From CBDDKZ01 sp965230415 (GTDB lineage: Bacteria; Bacteroidota; Bacteroidia; Cytophagales; JAAEPT01), in NCBI GenBank assembly GCA_965230415.1, contig CBDDKZ010000003.1:186001-250000 (forward strand): a stretch of DNA of 64,000 bases, read 5' to 3'. The notes under the pieces are model-generated. The model searched no databases, had not been told where the DNA came from, and saw nothing but the letters and a program-made list of their open reading frames with translations. Of the stretch, positions 25,001 to 32,305 are shown piece by piece; position 1 is the stretch's first letter; every line of letters starts with the position of its first letter. The translations under genes and the position numbers were made by a program.

Positions 25001-27793
25001 TCCGCCTGCGTTTAAAAAAGCGGAGTCGCCGACACAAATAGAGGTGTCGTTAGATACCGTAACGTTAGGTAAGGTGTTTACATTGACTGTAACGGTCGCG
25101 TCATCACTGCAATTATTGGCGTCGCTCACTGTGACGGTATATGTGGTCGTAGTACCTGGGTTTGCCAGTGTAGAATCGTTAGTTGGTGTAAACAAGTCGG
25201 TATTTGGTGTCCAGGTATAATTCGTGCCACCCTGAGCCCAGATTAAAGCGGTGTCATTTTCGCAAATGGTCTGATCTCCACTGGTAGTAATGGTAGGTAG
25301 CGCGTTGACAAATACAGTAACTGATGCATCGGTAAAACAGCCAATGGCATCTTCCACCCGAACGGTATAAGTAGTGTTGGCCGAAGGGTTAGCCAATGTC
25401 GAATCGTTAGTTGGTGTAAACAGATTAGTAGTAGGTGTCCAGGTATAACTGGTGCCACCATCAGCCCAAATTTGAGCGGTATCATTGATACAAATTGTTT
25501 GGTCACCACTGGTGTTAACAGCAGGAGGGGAGACAACCGTAACGGTTACGTTCGCCGAATTACTACAATTATTGCCATCAGTGCCTACCACCGTATAGGT
25601 AGTGGTGCCTGGTGGAGTGGCAGTTGGATTTGAAATGTTAGGGTCATCGAGCGATGCGGCAGGAGTCCATACGTAATTAATTGCTCCACCGGCGTTTAAA
25701 AAAGCAGAGTCGCCGACACAAATAGAAGTGTCGTTAGATACCGTAACGTTAGGTAAGGTGTTTACATTGACTGTAACGGTCGCGTCATCACTGCAATTAT
25801 TGGCATCGCTTACGGTGACGGTATATGAGGTCGTAGTGCCCGGGTTTGCCAGTGTAGAATCGTTGGTCGGTGTAAACAGATTAGTAGTAGGCGTCCAGGT
25901 ATAATTAGTGCCGCCCTGAGCCCAGATTAAAGCAGTGTCATTTTCACAAATAGTCTGATCTCCACTGGTAGTAATGCTTGGGAGCGTGTTAACATTGATG
26001 GTAATATCCGCACTATCTGAACACCCTGCATTATCAGTAACGGTTACAGTATATGTAGTGCTTACTGTAGGGAATGCATCCGTATTGGAGGCGCCGGCAT
26101 CCGTCAGACTGGCAGTTGGAAACCAGCTGTAATTGGAGCCACCGCTTGCAAATAATGGAATAGTGTCGCCTATACAAATTGTAGTGTCATTACTTGTTGT
26201 AATGGTAGGAAGAGCGTTTACCGTAACATTTACACTTGCCGTATCACTACATCCGTCAGCATTTTCAACGCTTACCAGGTAATTGGTCGAGGCAACAGGG
26301 AATACGATAGGGTTACTTATTGTATTATTAGTAATGTTTAAATTTGGTGTCCAGGTATAATTAGAGCCACCGCTTGCGTTTAATTGAGCACTATCACCTA
26401 AACAAATAGAAGTGTCATTGGATACGGTAATTGTTGGAGGTAAATTAACGTTTACAGTCACGGTAGCAGAATCTTCGCATAAAGCCCCATTTTGAACAAT
26501 CACCTGGTAAGTGGTCGTGATATTTGGGAAAGCACCAGTCGTAGCTGTATTTGACGACGTGAGTGTTGTAGCAGGAGACCAAAGGTAATTACTGCCTCCG
26601 CCAGCACTCAATTGAGCGGTGTCGCCAAAACAAATAGTGGTGTCGCTGGATATATTAATAGTAGGCGTTCCGTTAACCGTAATGTCAACTGTATCAGTAC
26701 TGGAACACCCGTTTACATCGGTAACCGTGACAATATATGAAGCATCTGATGATGGCGAAACATTTGGATTGGCTATTGATGTGTCGCTTATAAAAGAAAT
26801 ATTTGACCAATTATAGTTAATTCCTCCGGAGGCACTAATCTGAATGGTGTCCCCACTACATATTGAAGTATCTGCTGTGGCGTTTGGCAGAGGTGAAGGT
26901 AATACGGTGACAGACTGTGTAGAAGTATCGGTGCAGGTGCCATCGCTGACAATAAGTTGAATGCTCTTGTTTCCTGAGGTGTTAAATGTGACATCATGAG
27001 GCCCGATCGTACCTGCCGTTCCCGGTGTGCCATCGGCAAAATTCCAGCTGTATGAAGTTATTGGGTTCGTAGCAGTAGACGAATCGGTAAAAGTGATTTG
27101 TTCATTTTGACATGCCGTGCCGGTAAAGAAGTGTGCATTTAGTGAGTCCCCTGCGTTGATGACAAAAGTGTCAGATACGGCACATCCGAAAAAATCATCG
27201 ACGGTAACCGAGTAATTTCCAGCACCTAAGTCCACTAATGTGTCACCGGGGTCGTTTGTGTTAGTTTTGCTGTCTCCTGTACTCCAGTTTATATTGAAAG
27301 GGGCTGTACCACCATTAATACCAAGTTCAATAGAACCATTATCTTCCCCTTCACAAACAGGGTTGTTGATCGTATTACTGAGTGAAATAGCCGGGCTACC
27401 ATCTACAATAAATTGTACAGGTCCTCCATGAGGAGCACTTAAAAATTGGTTCATATTGGTGTTATTTCCATCATTAACAATGAGGAAATAATTGCCAGGG
27501 CATAATCCGCCAAATGTCATTTCTGTTGTATTCGTATCAGAGATGAATATTGTTGTTGGTCCAAAAAGAACAAAATCCAGCGGTTGAATGGCGGTTCCTG
27601 TAAGCTGTATTTCTATATGAATGCTTCCGTCTCCAACACATTGTCCCCCACCTGTAACGACACTACAAAAAGCGTCAGTAATGGTGCTGTCGACAAAGAC
27701 ATAACCTGCCTGTGCTTGAACCCTATTTGTTGAAAATAGTGCAAAAGAAAGAGTTGCTAATAGCGCTATAATGTAAGAACGTCTCAGTTTCAA
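19076..27793 (-). CDS. Giant repetitive surface adhesin with gliding-motility-associated (type B T9SS) C-terminal domain
   Basis: The 2905-residue protein has a signal peptide (cleavage after RVQAQ), then SprB-like repeats (NPVCEGEDNGSIELGINGG) and a PKD domain (TSYSWNFADGTPG). About 23 Ig-like modules of ~76 residues follow, each with a motif like SNDTSICVGDSAFLNAGG followed by YxWxP and ending xYxVTVTDxxGCS. Six or more SprB-like repeats follow (NPSCFNSFDGEIHF, HIVCQGSNDGSIQIELTGG). The C-terminus (FIPNVFTPNNDGKNDVF ... WDGGRLTDGTYFFEL) is the CHU_C/TIGR04131 domain recognised by T9SS. It is probably a cell-surface adhesin used in attachment or gliding. Cys pairs in each module may form disulfides. 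Modules around residues 600-1130 are near-identical at DNA level. Its start codon overlaps the stop of the upstream small secreted protein. Confidence 0.92.
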   Translation of the reverse strand: MKLRRSYIIALLATLSFALFSTNRVQAQAGYVFVDSTITDAFCSVVTGGGQCVGDGSIHIEIQLTGTAIQPLDFVLFGPTTIFISDTNTTEMTFGGLCPGNYFLIVNDGNNTNMNQFLSAPHGGPVQFIVDGSPAISLSNTINNPVCEGEDNGSIELGINGGTAPFNINWSTGDSKTNTNDPGDTLVDLGAGNYSVTVDDFFGCAVSDTFVINAGDSLNAHFFTGTACQNEQITFTDSSTATNPITSYSWNFADGTPGTAGTIGPHDVTFNTSGNKSIQLIVSDGTCTDTSTQSVTVLPSPLPNATADTSICSGDTIQISASGGINYNWSNISFISDTSIANPNVSPSSDASYIVTVTDVNGCSSTDTVDITVNGTPTINISSDTTICFGDTAQLSAGGGSNYLWSPATTLTSSNTATTGAFPNITTTYQVIVQNGALCEDSATVTVNVNLPPTITVSNDTSICLGDSAQLNASGGSNYTWTPNLNITNNTISNPIVFPVASTNYLVSVENADGCSDTASVNVTVNALPTITTSNDTTICIGDTIPLFASGGSNYSWFPTASLTDAGASNTDAFPTVSTTYTVTVTDNAGCSDSADITINVNTLPSITTSGDQTICENDTALIWAQGGTNYTWTPTTNLFTPTNDSTLANPGTTTSYTVTVSDANNCSDDATVTVNVNTLPNVTVSNDTSICVGDSAFLNAGGAINYVWTPAASLDDPNISNPTATPPGTTTYTVVGTDGNNCSNSANVTVTVVSPPAVNTSGDQTICINDTAQIWADGGTSYTWTPTTNLFTPTNDSTLANPSANTTYTVRVEDAIGCFTDASVTVFVNALPTITTSGDQTICENDTALIWAQGGTNYTWTPNTDLFTPTNDSTLANPGTTTTYTVTVSDANNCSDDATVTVNVNTLPNVTVSNDTSICVGDSAFLNAGGAINYVWTPAASLDDPNISNPIATPPGTTTYTVVGTDGNNCSNLANVTVTVVSPPVVNTSGDQTICINDTAQIWADGGTSYTWTPTTNLFTPTNDSTLANPSANTTYTVRVEDAIGCFTDASVTVFVNALPTITTSGDQTICENDTALIWAQGGTNYTWTPNTDLFTPTNDSTLANPGTTTTYTVTVSDASNCSDDTTVTVNVNTLPVVTTSNDTTICLGDTLALFATGGISFSWSPNFNINDITSSTPLVWPNTDTAYVVTVTDNNGCENTGTTNVSVLTTINLTTIPSGSDTICHLDTIPLQAFGATQFTWSPGTSLSDSNISNPLAFPTNTVTYELIGTTPAGCADTTTLTLVVRPPLNVSISASDTSLCLGDTSSLNATAGFVNYQWTPDNSLSTNGVANVDATPPVSTTYTLIASDNIGCRAFDTLTVNVNALPLLAVTNDTLICAGDSLTLSASGATTYLWTPTGSLSDSSIANPIAFPNSNTTFYVTGTDGNNCSSTDSIIITVSPQIVSQTSGDQEICLGDTVTIWADGGTSYTWTPTTNLFTPNNDSTLANPTSTTTYHVHIENLAGCELDTQVTVTVNALPLVTTSGNQRICIGDTALIWAQGGISYVWNPGGTPVNATEDSLLVTPGLTTIYSVTVEDSAGCRSDTNMLVQVDTLPKINLSADNDSLCFGDSITIFSNSDLTSTVIWSPDSVLVADTALNNVAFPNSTQFVYATAISPEGCVNSDSLELIVLSEIVIDMIADDTICIGDSILLNPGTQGASTFQWEPQSSGTIINPDSMHTQVVPNNNTNYTLVASNELGCSTSDSVFIHVDLFPAPSVFVSNDSICEGDSAQLIASGALTYNWTPGTSLSAPNNDSTFAFPDTTTTYTLSSLTVSGCIADTNITIFVDPVPAPVAQHSSDLCFGDTVMLTVSNSISATWSGPALFDTIGDTVFATPDSSSYYVVSATNSLGCGHQDSVFVTVDSTINLTITLSKDTICVGDSSIIDVFGALNYFWHAPQSSTLSDNTSSNPIATPLGTTTYIVTGSMPSGCSTTDSVTLVANPVANITTSGDTSICNGDSVLLVASGMQSYEWSPAAILSDPTNDSTYAFPFQDTTFFVLSNDTGVCSSVGSVHVQVLPGPTGTLDIADNVLCHESSTTINVNLSQGFTQHPEGSFSFDNGLTFTNSTNHVFEGNTPGDTIITVIMRDEVACGVSAPIIDTITVLAPITFEIDTIQFPECTGPPGEFNLFNLAGGNGEPYLVDFNGTTTTMNSSDIQNYNNLLPGIYNISIEDNGGCRQTELLNFNSSILFDDTTRNPSCFNSFDGEIHFSNIRGGVEPYLLSFNDTLDFDTITSFIGLPAFNYTIYIKDATGCIVPVEFTLINPTEFTLVDTILSHIVCQGSNDGSIQIELTGGSFPYIYSLNSDIKIIPSNTPAIYDSLPAGIDTLIATDGMGCSLNIPFEIKDADAFETYLSEAISPTDCFTNDGSAQIDSISGGSGNFEFSILGGTFKDSLTFVNEDLDQIGLGTYTVLTRDLDLGCIDTSSFTINYGLDLSGVSVENTLASCAGDDAQATLLGTGSIGAPLPYTFELRNGTGDTVIVPFQNDTTFTDLSSGDYIIVIQDNIGCEYPFDFNIPNNSPVSINDVNITSANCGLDNGSATLITSGGAPPFRYELINSQNTSDTIKVNNPVFEDLAGGNYTVRIVETANPSCSFGRNIVIPVSTADAIINVDSTLCPEGEDGSVQILTLISTSGTSIFEFAVDDTSSFSTDSIYNDLLAGQHVLYIKETDTSTNFSCIYPDVQTLNDSTTVSYFEVFEPDTIAATFSTTPSQKGINIGTITVDSVGGGTPGYLYSLNESPTFTPFISGDGDQNTMREIAAGAHLVTIQDANGCERIFLVEVKTEFFIPNVFTPNNDGKNDVFFVHNLQDNSTLRVFDRWGNIVYENFNYQNDWDGGRLTDGTYFFELIMPDRSEKGWVQIVR
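24397..25970 (-). repeat. Tandem repeat of a 684-bp unit inside the adhesin gene (about 2.3 copies)
   Basis: A block encoding three Ig-like modules (228 residues) recurs with a 684-bp offset: about 24397-25080 and 25081-25764, plus a partial, more diverged third copy to about 25970. Copies differ at only scattered bases. Two long antisense open frames (24559-24894 and 25243-25536) recur at exactly this offset, which confirms the period. Boundaries are approximate because the flanking modules are also related. Confidence 0.85.
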
Positions 27794-28116
27794 CGGGCTT
27801 TTTGTTCTATAATATAATTGGTGAATTGGCCATCGGAGCTATAAACGGCAATACTGCTTGGCAATACTGATACCTTGTGACTAACTATATTGTTTGGGGA
27901 ATTTATTAGCACAGGATTAATGCCTTCTGAGAAAATAGCCAATTTATACGGGGGAAGACCAAAATTTATGTTAACTGTCAAATTGTATTCGGATTTATTG
28001 TTAGGAGTTACGTCAACTGTCAGGTCATTGGGCTGTTGTCCCACTGACAAAAATGGATAGAAAAAAAGTACCAAAAAAACGAGTAGGACAAACCCTGCTC
28101 TATTTCGTTTGTTCAT
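27790..28116 (-). CDS. Small secreted protein preceding the adhesin
   Basis: The 108-residue protein has a signal peptide (hydrophobic core FVLLVFLVLFFYPFLSVGQ) and an ~85-residue mature part with beta-strand character (DLTVDVTPNNKSEYNLTVNI, FGLPPYKLAIFSEG). The GxPPYxL pattern resembles a single SprB/Ig-like repeat. Its stop overlaps the ATG of the giant adhesin by 4 bp (ATGA), so the two are almost certainly co-transcribed and translationally coupled. It has no T9SS sorting domain and is probably periplasmic. It may assist secretion or folding of the adhesin, but no function is known to me. Confidence 0.7.
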   Translation of the reverse strand: MNKRNRAGFVLLVFLVLFFYPFLSVGQQPNDLTVDVTPNNKSEYNLTVNINFGLPPYKLAIFSEGINPVLINSPNNIVSHKVSVLPSSIAVYSSDGQFTNYIIEQKAR

Positions 28117-28589
28117 ATTTTCGACGAATTAATCTGTAAATTTACATAATAATTATACGTGGTTATATGTTATTATGTTTGTTTCTGCTATTTTTTTGCG
28201 CCTTTTTAGAAAAAAACACCCAAAAATGCTTAAGTGAAATTACAAAAGATATTAGGTTTATTGCCTAAAGAATAAAAGTTTTGATTTGACTAAATTTATT
28301 ATTAAATTGTTTGTAATGAGTTGTTTGTGAGCGCTTTTGGTTTTGTTGAATTGAAAGGTTTAATTTCAATGTGAACTTATTAAAGCTGTTTACGGTTCTC
28401 ATTACAAGAAATATTCGAAAGGGAATGAAGGATCTAGAGTTTATTAAAATAGCTAATTTGTAAATTTAACTTTATTAAGTTGAATTTGAACTTTTTCTAG
28501 ATTAATCCGTAATAAATTAGTAGTTCAATCAGGTAAAAAATTCCTTTTTTCGTGTTGTACGAATGTTTAACTAAAATGCTACTAAACGT
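28117..28589. other. AT-rich divergent intergenic region (473 bp)
   Basis: This region separates the leftward adhesin operon from the rightward small gene at 28590. It should contain both promoters, but no full TTG/TAnnTTTG pair was found. TGTTTAACTAAA at 28565-28576, close to the start at 28590, resembles the TGTTTAACTAAACA palindrome in front of the ECF sigma gene (8165-8178). No ORF or RNA gene was recognised. Confidence 0.4.
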
Positions 28590-28862
28590 ATGAATTTAAA
28601 TTTAGAAAACCTGTCGGGGGTACGTTTTGCCCGTCAGGAAGTGTTGGAAGATAATATGCGTATACATAATCGAACCTACAATTTGCGAAGAGCAGTATTG
28701 TTGGGTAATTTGTATAAACGTAAAGTGATGTTGAAAATTAGAACGGTAGAAGGAATAGTTCGGAATGTTGAAGCACGTGTGTGGGCAATGGGGAGTGAAT
28801 ATATTTCTCTTCGGGGCGGATTGAGTGTACCCATCAAATCGGTGGAAGATGTAGAACTTTAA
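28590..28862 (+). CDS. Small conserved cytoplasmic protein of unknown function
   Basis: This is a 90-residue basic protein without signal peptide or membrane segment. The C-terminal 60 residues (RKVMLKIRTVEGIVRNVEAR, then VWAMGSEYISLRGGLSVPIK) alternate hydrophobic and charged residues, like a small beta-barrel of the Sm/SH3 kind, with a conserved-looking GGLSVPIKSVEDVEL end. Similar small proteins occur in many Bacteroidota, but I know no function. It is a single-gene unit with a strong terminator directly downstream. Coding is supported by a normal ATG, the nearby terminator and protein-like composition. Confidence 0.7.
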   Translation: MNLNLENLSGVRFARQEVLEDNMRIHNRTYNLRRAVLLGNLYKRKVMLKIRTVEGIVRNVEARVWAMGSEYISLRGGLSVPIKSVEDVEL

Positions 28863-28885
28863 TAAATGAATCAAAAATTACTGTT

Positions 28886-28914
28886 AAGCCGACTTCTCAA
28901 AGTCGGCTTTTTTT
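28886..28914 (+). terminator. Rho-independent terminator after the small gene
   Basis: A perfect 10-bp stem AAGCCGACTT / AAGTCGGCTT with a CTCA loop is followed by a run of seven T. It lies 24 bp after the stop codon at 28862. Confidence 0.9.
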
Positions 28915-29310
28915 GTTTCAGGCTTCTTGGATAGGTTTAGTTATTTAGAATTGTTCAAAATTAGCTTGTTTAGGTAATAAACCAGGGAAATTACCAGCTA
29001 TTGTTCTTTTTCAACTTTCTTAAATAGCGTAATTTTTCTTAAATTCGGGCCTTGATTTTGGCAATTATACTTAATAACGGATCTCCGGAGATGGCAGGAT
29101 AGGTACGGAATAGCTTTTATTCGGGGTATCTTTCTCCGACATAGCTTATCGTAATACCCCGTGTCTGTGGAATGACCTTAGTGAAACTTGTCAGATTCAG
29201 ATTATTGAGCTCAAAGGGCATATTGTAAACTATGCAGGTTAGATGTAATGCGTGGCCGTACTGGTCACAAATTTATAGATCTGCCTTAACACTGTAAAGA
29301 AGTCTAATAT
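28915..29310 (+). other. Long, possibly structured leader region of acnB
   Basis: This 396-bp gap precedes acnB. It holds a perfect 12-bp palindrome ATCTCCGGAGAT (29081-29092) and a stem CGGGGTAT / ATACCCCG (29122-29129 with 29154-29161, 24-nt loop). Further downstream is an imperfect GTGGCC / GGTCAC hairpin near 29252-29268. No clear TAnnTTTG promoter and no ORF were seen. The structure may be a regulatory 5' leader or a small RNA; nothing recognisable as a known riboswitch was seen. Confidence 0.35.
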
Positions 29311-32088
29311 ATGAACACTTATAAGGATTACCTCCAGGAAATCGAAGAACGAAAAGGTCAAGGGCTTAACCCGAAACCAATTGATGGTGCTGAGTTGCTA
29401 AGTGAGATAATTGAACAAATTAAAGATGTAGGTAATGCACACAGAAAAGATTCTCTTAATTTCTTTATTTACAATACCTTACCTGGCACTACAAGTGCGG
29501 CAGGTGTAAAAGCGAAATTTTTAAAAGAAATTATTCTGTGTGAATCGCTTGTTGAAGAAATTACACCTGCATTTGCGTTTGAACTGTTGTCACACATGAA
29601 AGGAGGGCCTTCTATTGAAGTGTTATTGGATTTGGCCTTGGGTGACGATCCTGCTATATCGAAGGAAGCAGCCGACGTTCTTAAAACGCAGGTGTTTCTT
29701 TATGAGGCAGATACCGAACGTCTTGAGAAAGCGTTCAACAGTGGAAATGCACTTGCAAAAGAGATTATTGAAAGTTATGCAAAGGCGGAGTTTTTCACTA
29801 AGCTGCCAGAAGTAGAAGAAGAAATCAAAGTAGTTACTTTCATAGCGGGAGAAGGAGATATTTCTACCGATTTGCTTTCCCCGGGTGCGGATGCGCATTC
29901 CCGATCAGATCGTGAGTTGCACGGACAGTGCATATTTGAGCACAACAAGGATATGCAGAGCCAACTACTTGCCCTCAAAGAACAGCATCCGGACAAGCGC
30001 GTAATGCTAATTGCAGAGAAAGGAACAATGGGAGTAGGTTCTTCCAGAATGTCGGGAGTTAACAATGTGGCTTTATGGACAGGTGTTCAAGCTAGTCCTT
30101 ATGTTCCGTTTATCAATATTGCACCTATTATTGCCGGTACCAATGGAATCGCTCCTATATTTTTGACAACCGTTGGTGTTACAGGCGGAATTGGTATTGA
30201 CCTGAAAAATTGGGTGAAGAAAAAGGATGCTGACGGAAATACTGTTGTCGATGCAGATGGTGAACCAATTCTGGAACAAAAGTATTCAATTGAAACGGGC
30301 ACCGTTTTAACCATTAATACAAAAGCCAAAAAACTATACAATGGTGATCAGGAATTGAAAGATATTTCGACTGCTTTGACTCCTCAAAAGATGGAGTTTA
30401 TAAAGGCGGGTGGATCCTATGCCGTTGTATTTGGTAAAAAATTACAAACATTTGGCGCTAAGACATTAGGAATCGAAGCTCCTCTTGTATTTGCTCCTTC
30501 CAAAGAAATTTCGCACGAAGGACAAGGGCTTACGGCAGTAGAAAAAATATTTAACAAAAATGCCGTAGGCACCACTCCCGGCAAAACACTTCATGCCGGG
30601 TCTAATGTGCGCGTTGAAGTTAATATTGTGGGATCTCAGGATACTACTGGTTTAATGACTTCTCAGGAGCTGGAATCAATGGCTGCTACAGTGATTTCCC
30701 CGATCGTCGATGGTGCTTATCAATCAGGATGTCATACGGCCTCTGTTTGGGATAAAAAAGCACAGGCAAACATTCCAAAACTCATGAAATTCATGAATGA
30801 TTTTGGTTTGATTACAGCTCGTGACCCTGAAGGGGGGTACCACGCAATGACCGATGTGATTCACAAGGTGCTTAACGACATTACTGTGGATGACTGGGCG
30901 ATAATAATTGGTGGAGATTCACATACAAGAATGTCTAAAGGGGTTGCCTTTGGCGCCGATTCAGGTACTGTGGCGCTTGCATTGGCCACCGGTGAGGCTT
31001 CTATGCCAATTCCCGAATCTGTAAAAGTAACTTTCAAAGGTGAGATGAAGAGTTATATGGACTTTCGAGATGTAGTTCATGCCACTCAATCTCAGATGCT
31101 TCAACAGTTTGGTGGCGAAAATGTATTCCAGGGAAGAATAATCGAGGTCCACATTGGTACACTTACTTCCGACCAGGCCTTTACTTTTACTGATTGGACT
31201 GCAGAGATGAAGGCCAAGGCTTCCATCTGCATCTCTGAGGATGACACGCTCATTGAGTCACTTGAAATTGCTAAAAGCAGAATCCAGATCATGATTGACA
31301 AAGGGATGGATAATGAAAAGCAAGTGTTAAAAGGCTTGATTGAGATAGCAGATAAAAGAATCACGGAGATAAAAACCGGAGTGAAACCAGCCCTTACTCC
31401 TGATGCCAATGCAAAATATTATGCAGAAGTTGAGGTTGATCTCGATCAAATAGCTCAGCCTATGATAGCCGACCCCGATGTGAATAATGACGATGTTTCC
31501 AAGCGATACACGCATGATACCATCAGACCTCTATCTTATTATGGTGGGGAGAAGAAAGTGGATTTAGGCTTTATTGGATCTTGCATGGTTCATAAAGGTG
31601 ACATGAAGATTTTAGCCCAAATGCTGAAAAATATTGAAGCTCAGCAGGGTAAAGTCGAATTTAAAGCACCACTCGTAGTAGCACCTCCTACCTACAATAT
31701 CGTAGATGAGTTGAAAGATGAAGGAGACTGGGATGTGTTACAAAAATACGCCGGTTTTGAGTTTAACGATGATGCGCCTAAAAATGCTGCCCGTACTAAA
31801 TATGAGAATATTTTGTACTTAGAGCGACCGGGCTGTAACCTTTGTATGGGGAACCAGGAAAAGGCAGAGCCGGGAGATACGGTAATGGCTACATCCACTC
31901 GTTTGTTTCAGGGAAGAGTGGTGAAAGACTCTGATGAGAAAAAAGGAGAGTCTTTATTATCTTCTACACCTGTAGTTGTTCTTTCTTCGATCTTGGGTAG
32001 AACTCCCACAATGGAAGAATACGAGGCTGCCGTAGACGGTATTATACTTACCAAATTTGCACCACCACACAAACAGCTCGTAAAGTAA
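29311..32088 (+). CDS. acnB: Aconitate hydratase B (bifunctional aconitase 2 / 2-methylisocitrate dehydratase)
   Basis: The 925-residue protein has the AcnB domain order: an N-terminal HEAT-like helical domain (residues ~1-160), a swivelling domain, then the catalytic domains. Visible motifs include SDRELHGQCIFEHN, GEKGTMGVGSSRMSG-like AEKGTMGVGSSRMSG, IIGGDSHTRMSKGVAFG, and the 4Fe-4S cysteines in GSCMVHKGD and RPGCNLCMGN. It interconverts citrate and isocitrate in the TCA cycle and can also act on 2-methylisocitrate. It is followed by a terminator and then a second, unrelated-class aconitase (acnA). The long upstream region may carry regulatory RNA structure. Length and motifs are normal. 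Confidence 0.96.
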   Translation: MNTYKDYLQEIEERKGQGLNPKPIDGAELLSEIIEQIKDVGNAHRKDSLNFFIYNTLPGTTSAAGVKAKFLKEIILCESLVEEITPAFAFELLSHMKGGPSIEVLLDLALGDDPAISKEAADVLKTQVFLYEADTERLEKAFNSGNALAKEIIESYAKAEFFTKLPEVEEEIKVVTFIAGEGDISTDLLSPGADAHSRSDRELHGQCIFEHNKDMQSQLLALKEQHPDKRVMLIAEKGTMGVGSSRMSGVNNVALWTGVQASPYVPFINIAPIIAGTNGIAPIFLTTVGVTGGIGIDLKNWVKKKDADGNTVVDADGEPILEQKYSIETGTVLTINTKAKKLYNGDQELKDISTALTPQKMEFIKAGGSYAVVFGKKLQTFGAKTLGIEAPLVFAPSKEISHEGQGLTAVEKIFNKNAVGTTPGKTLHAGSNVRVEVNIVGSQDTTGLMTSQELESMAATVISPIVDGAYQSGCHTASVWDKKAQANIPKLMKFMNDFGLITARDPEGGYHAMTDVIHKVLNDITVDDWAIIIGGDSHTRMSKGVAFGADSGTVALALATGEASMPIPESVKVTFKGEMKSYMDFRDVVHATQSQMLQQFGGENVFQGRIIEVHIGTLTSDQAFTFTDWTAEMKAKASICISEDDTLIESLEIAKSRIQIMIDKGMDNEKQVLKGLIEIADKRITEIKTGVKPALTPDANAKYYAEVEVDLDQIAQPMIADPDVNNDDVSKRYTHDTIRPLSYYGGEKKVDLGFIGSCMVHKGDMKILAQMLKNIEAQQGKVEFKAPLVVAPPTYNIVDELKDEGDWDVLQKYAGFEFNDDAPKNAARTKYENILYLERPGCNLCMGNQEKAEPGDTVMATSTRLFQGRVVKDSDEKKGESLLSSTPVVVLSSILGRTPTMEEYEAAVDGIILTKFAPPHKQLVK

Positions 32089-32115
32089 TTAGTAGATTAT
32101 TTCGTAATAAATTAT

Positions 32116-32143
32116 AAGCCCGGGTTTTCAGCCTGGGCTTTTG
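32116..32143 (+). terminator. Rho-independent terminator after acnB
   Basis: The stem AAGCCCGGG / CCTGGGCTT (one G-T pair) with a 6-nt loop ends in a short T run, 27 bp after the acnB stop codon. Confidence 0.75.
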
Positions 32144-32305
32144 TGTGCTTCATAGTATTGTTCTATGAATTTAATTGCTTGTAAATTCAACTTTTAAGCT
32201 CGTTTTTATTTGCGGTTTTTCTTGTTCATGTCAGGTATATGACTACCTTAACATCCTCTCTTTGATAAATTAGAGAACTGATCAAGACGTAAAAAGTAAT
32301 ATGCT

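Noticed and set aside
24559..25536. Long antisense open frames inside the adhesin (111 and 97 codons)
   Set aside because: They are mirror images of the duplicated coding repeats, recur at the same 684-bp offset and have no independent start signals.
19076..27793. Many near-regular repeats that could suggest a CRISPR array or minisatellite
   Set aside because: The repeats are ~228-bp coding modules (76 residues) in one continuous reading frame, not short repeats with unique spacers.
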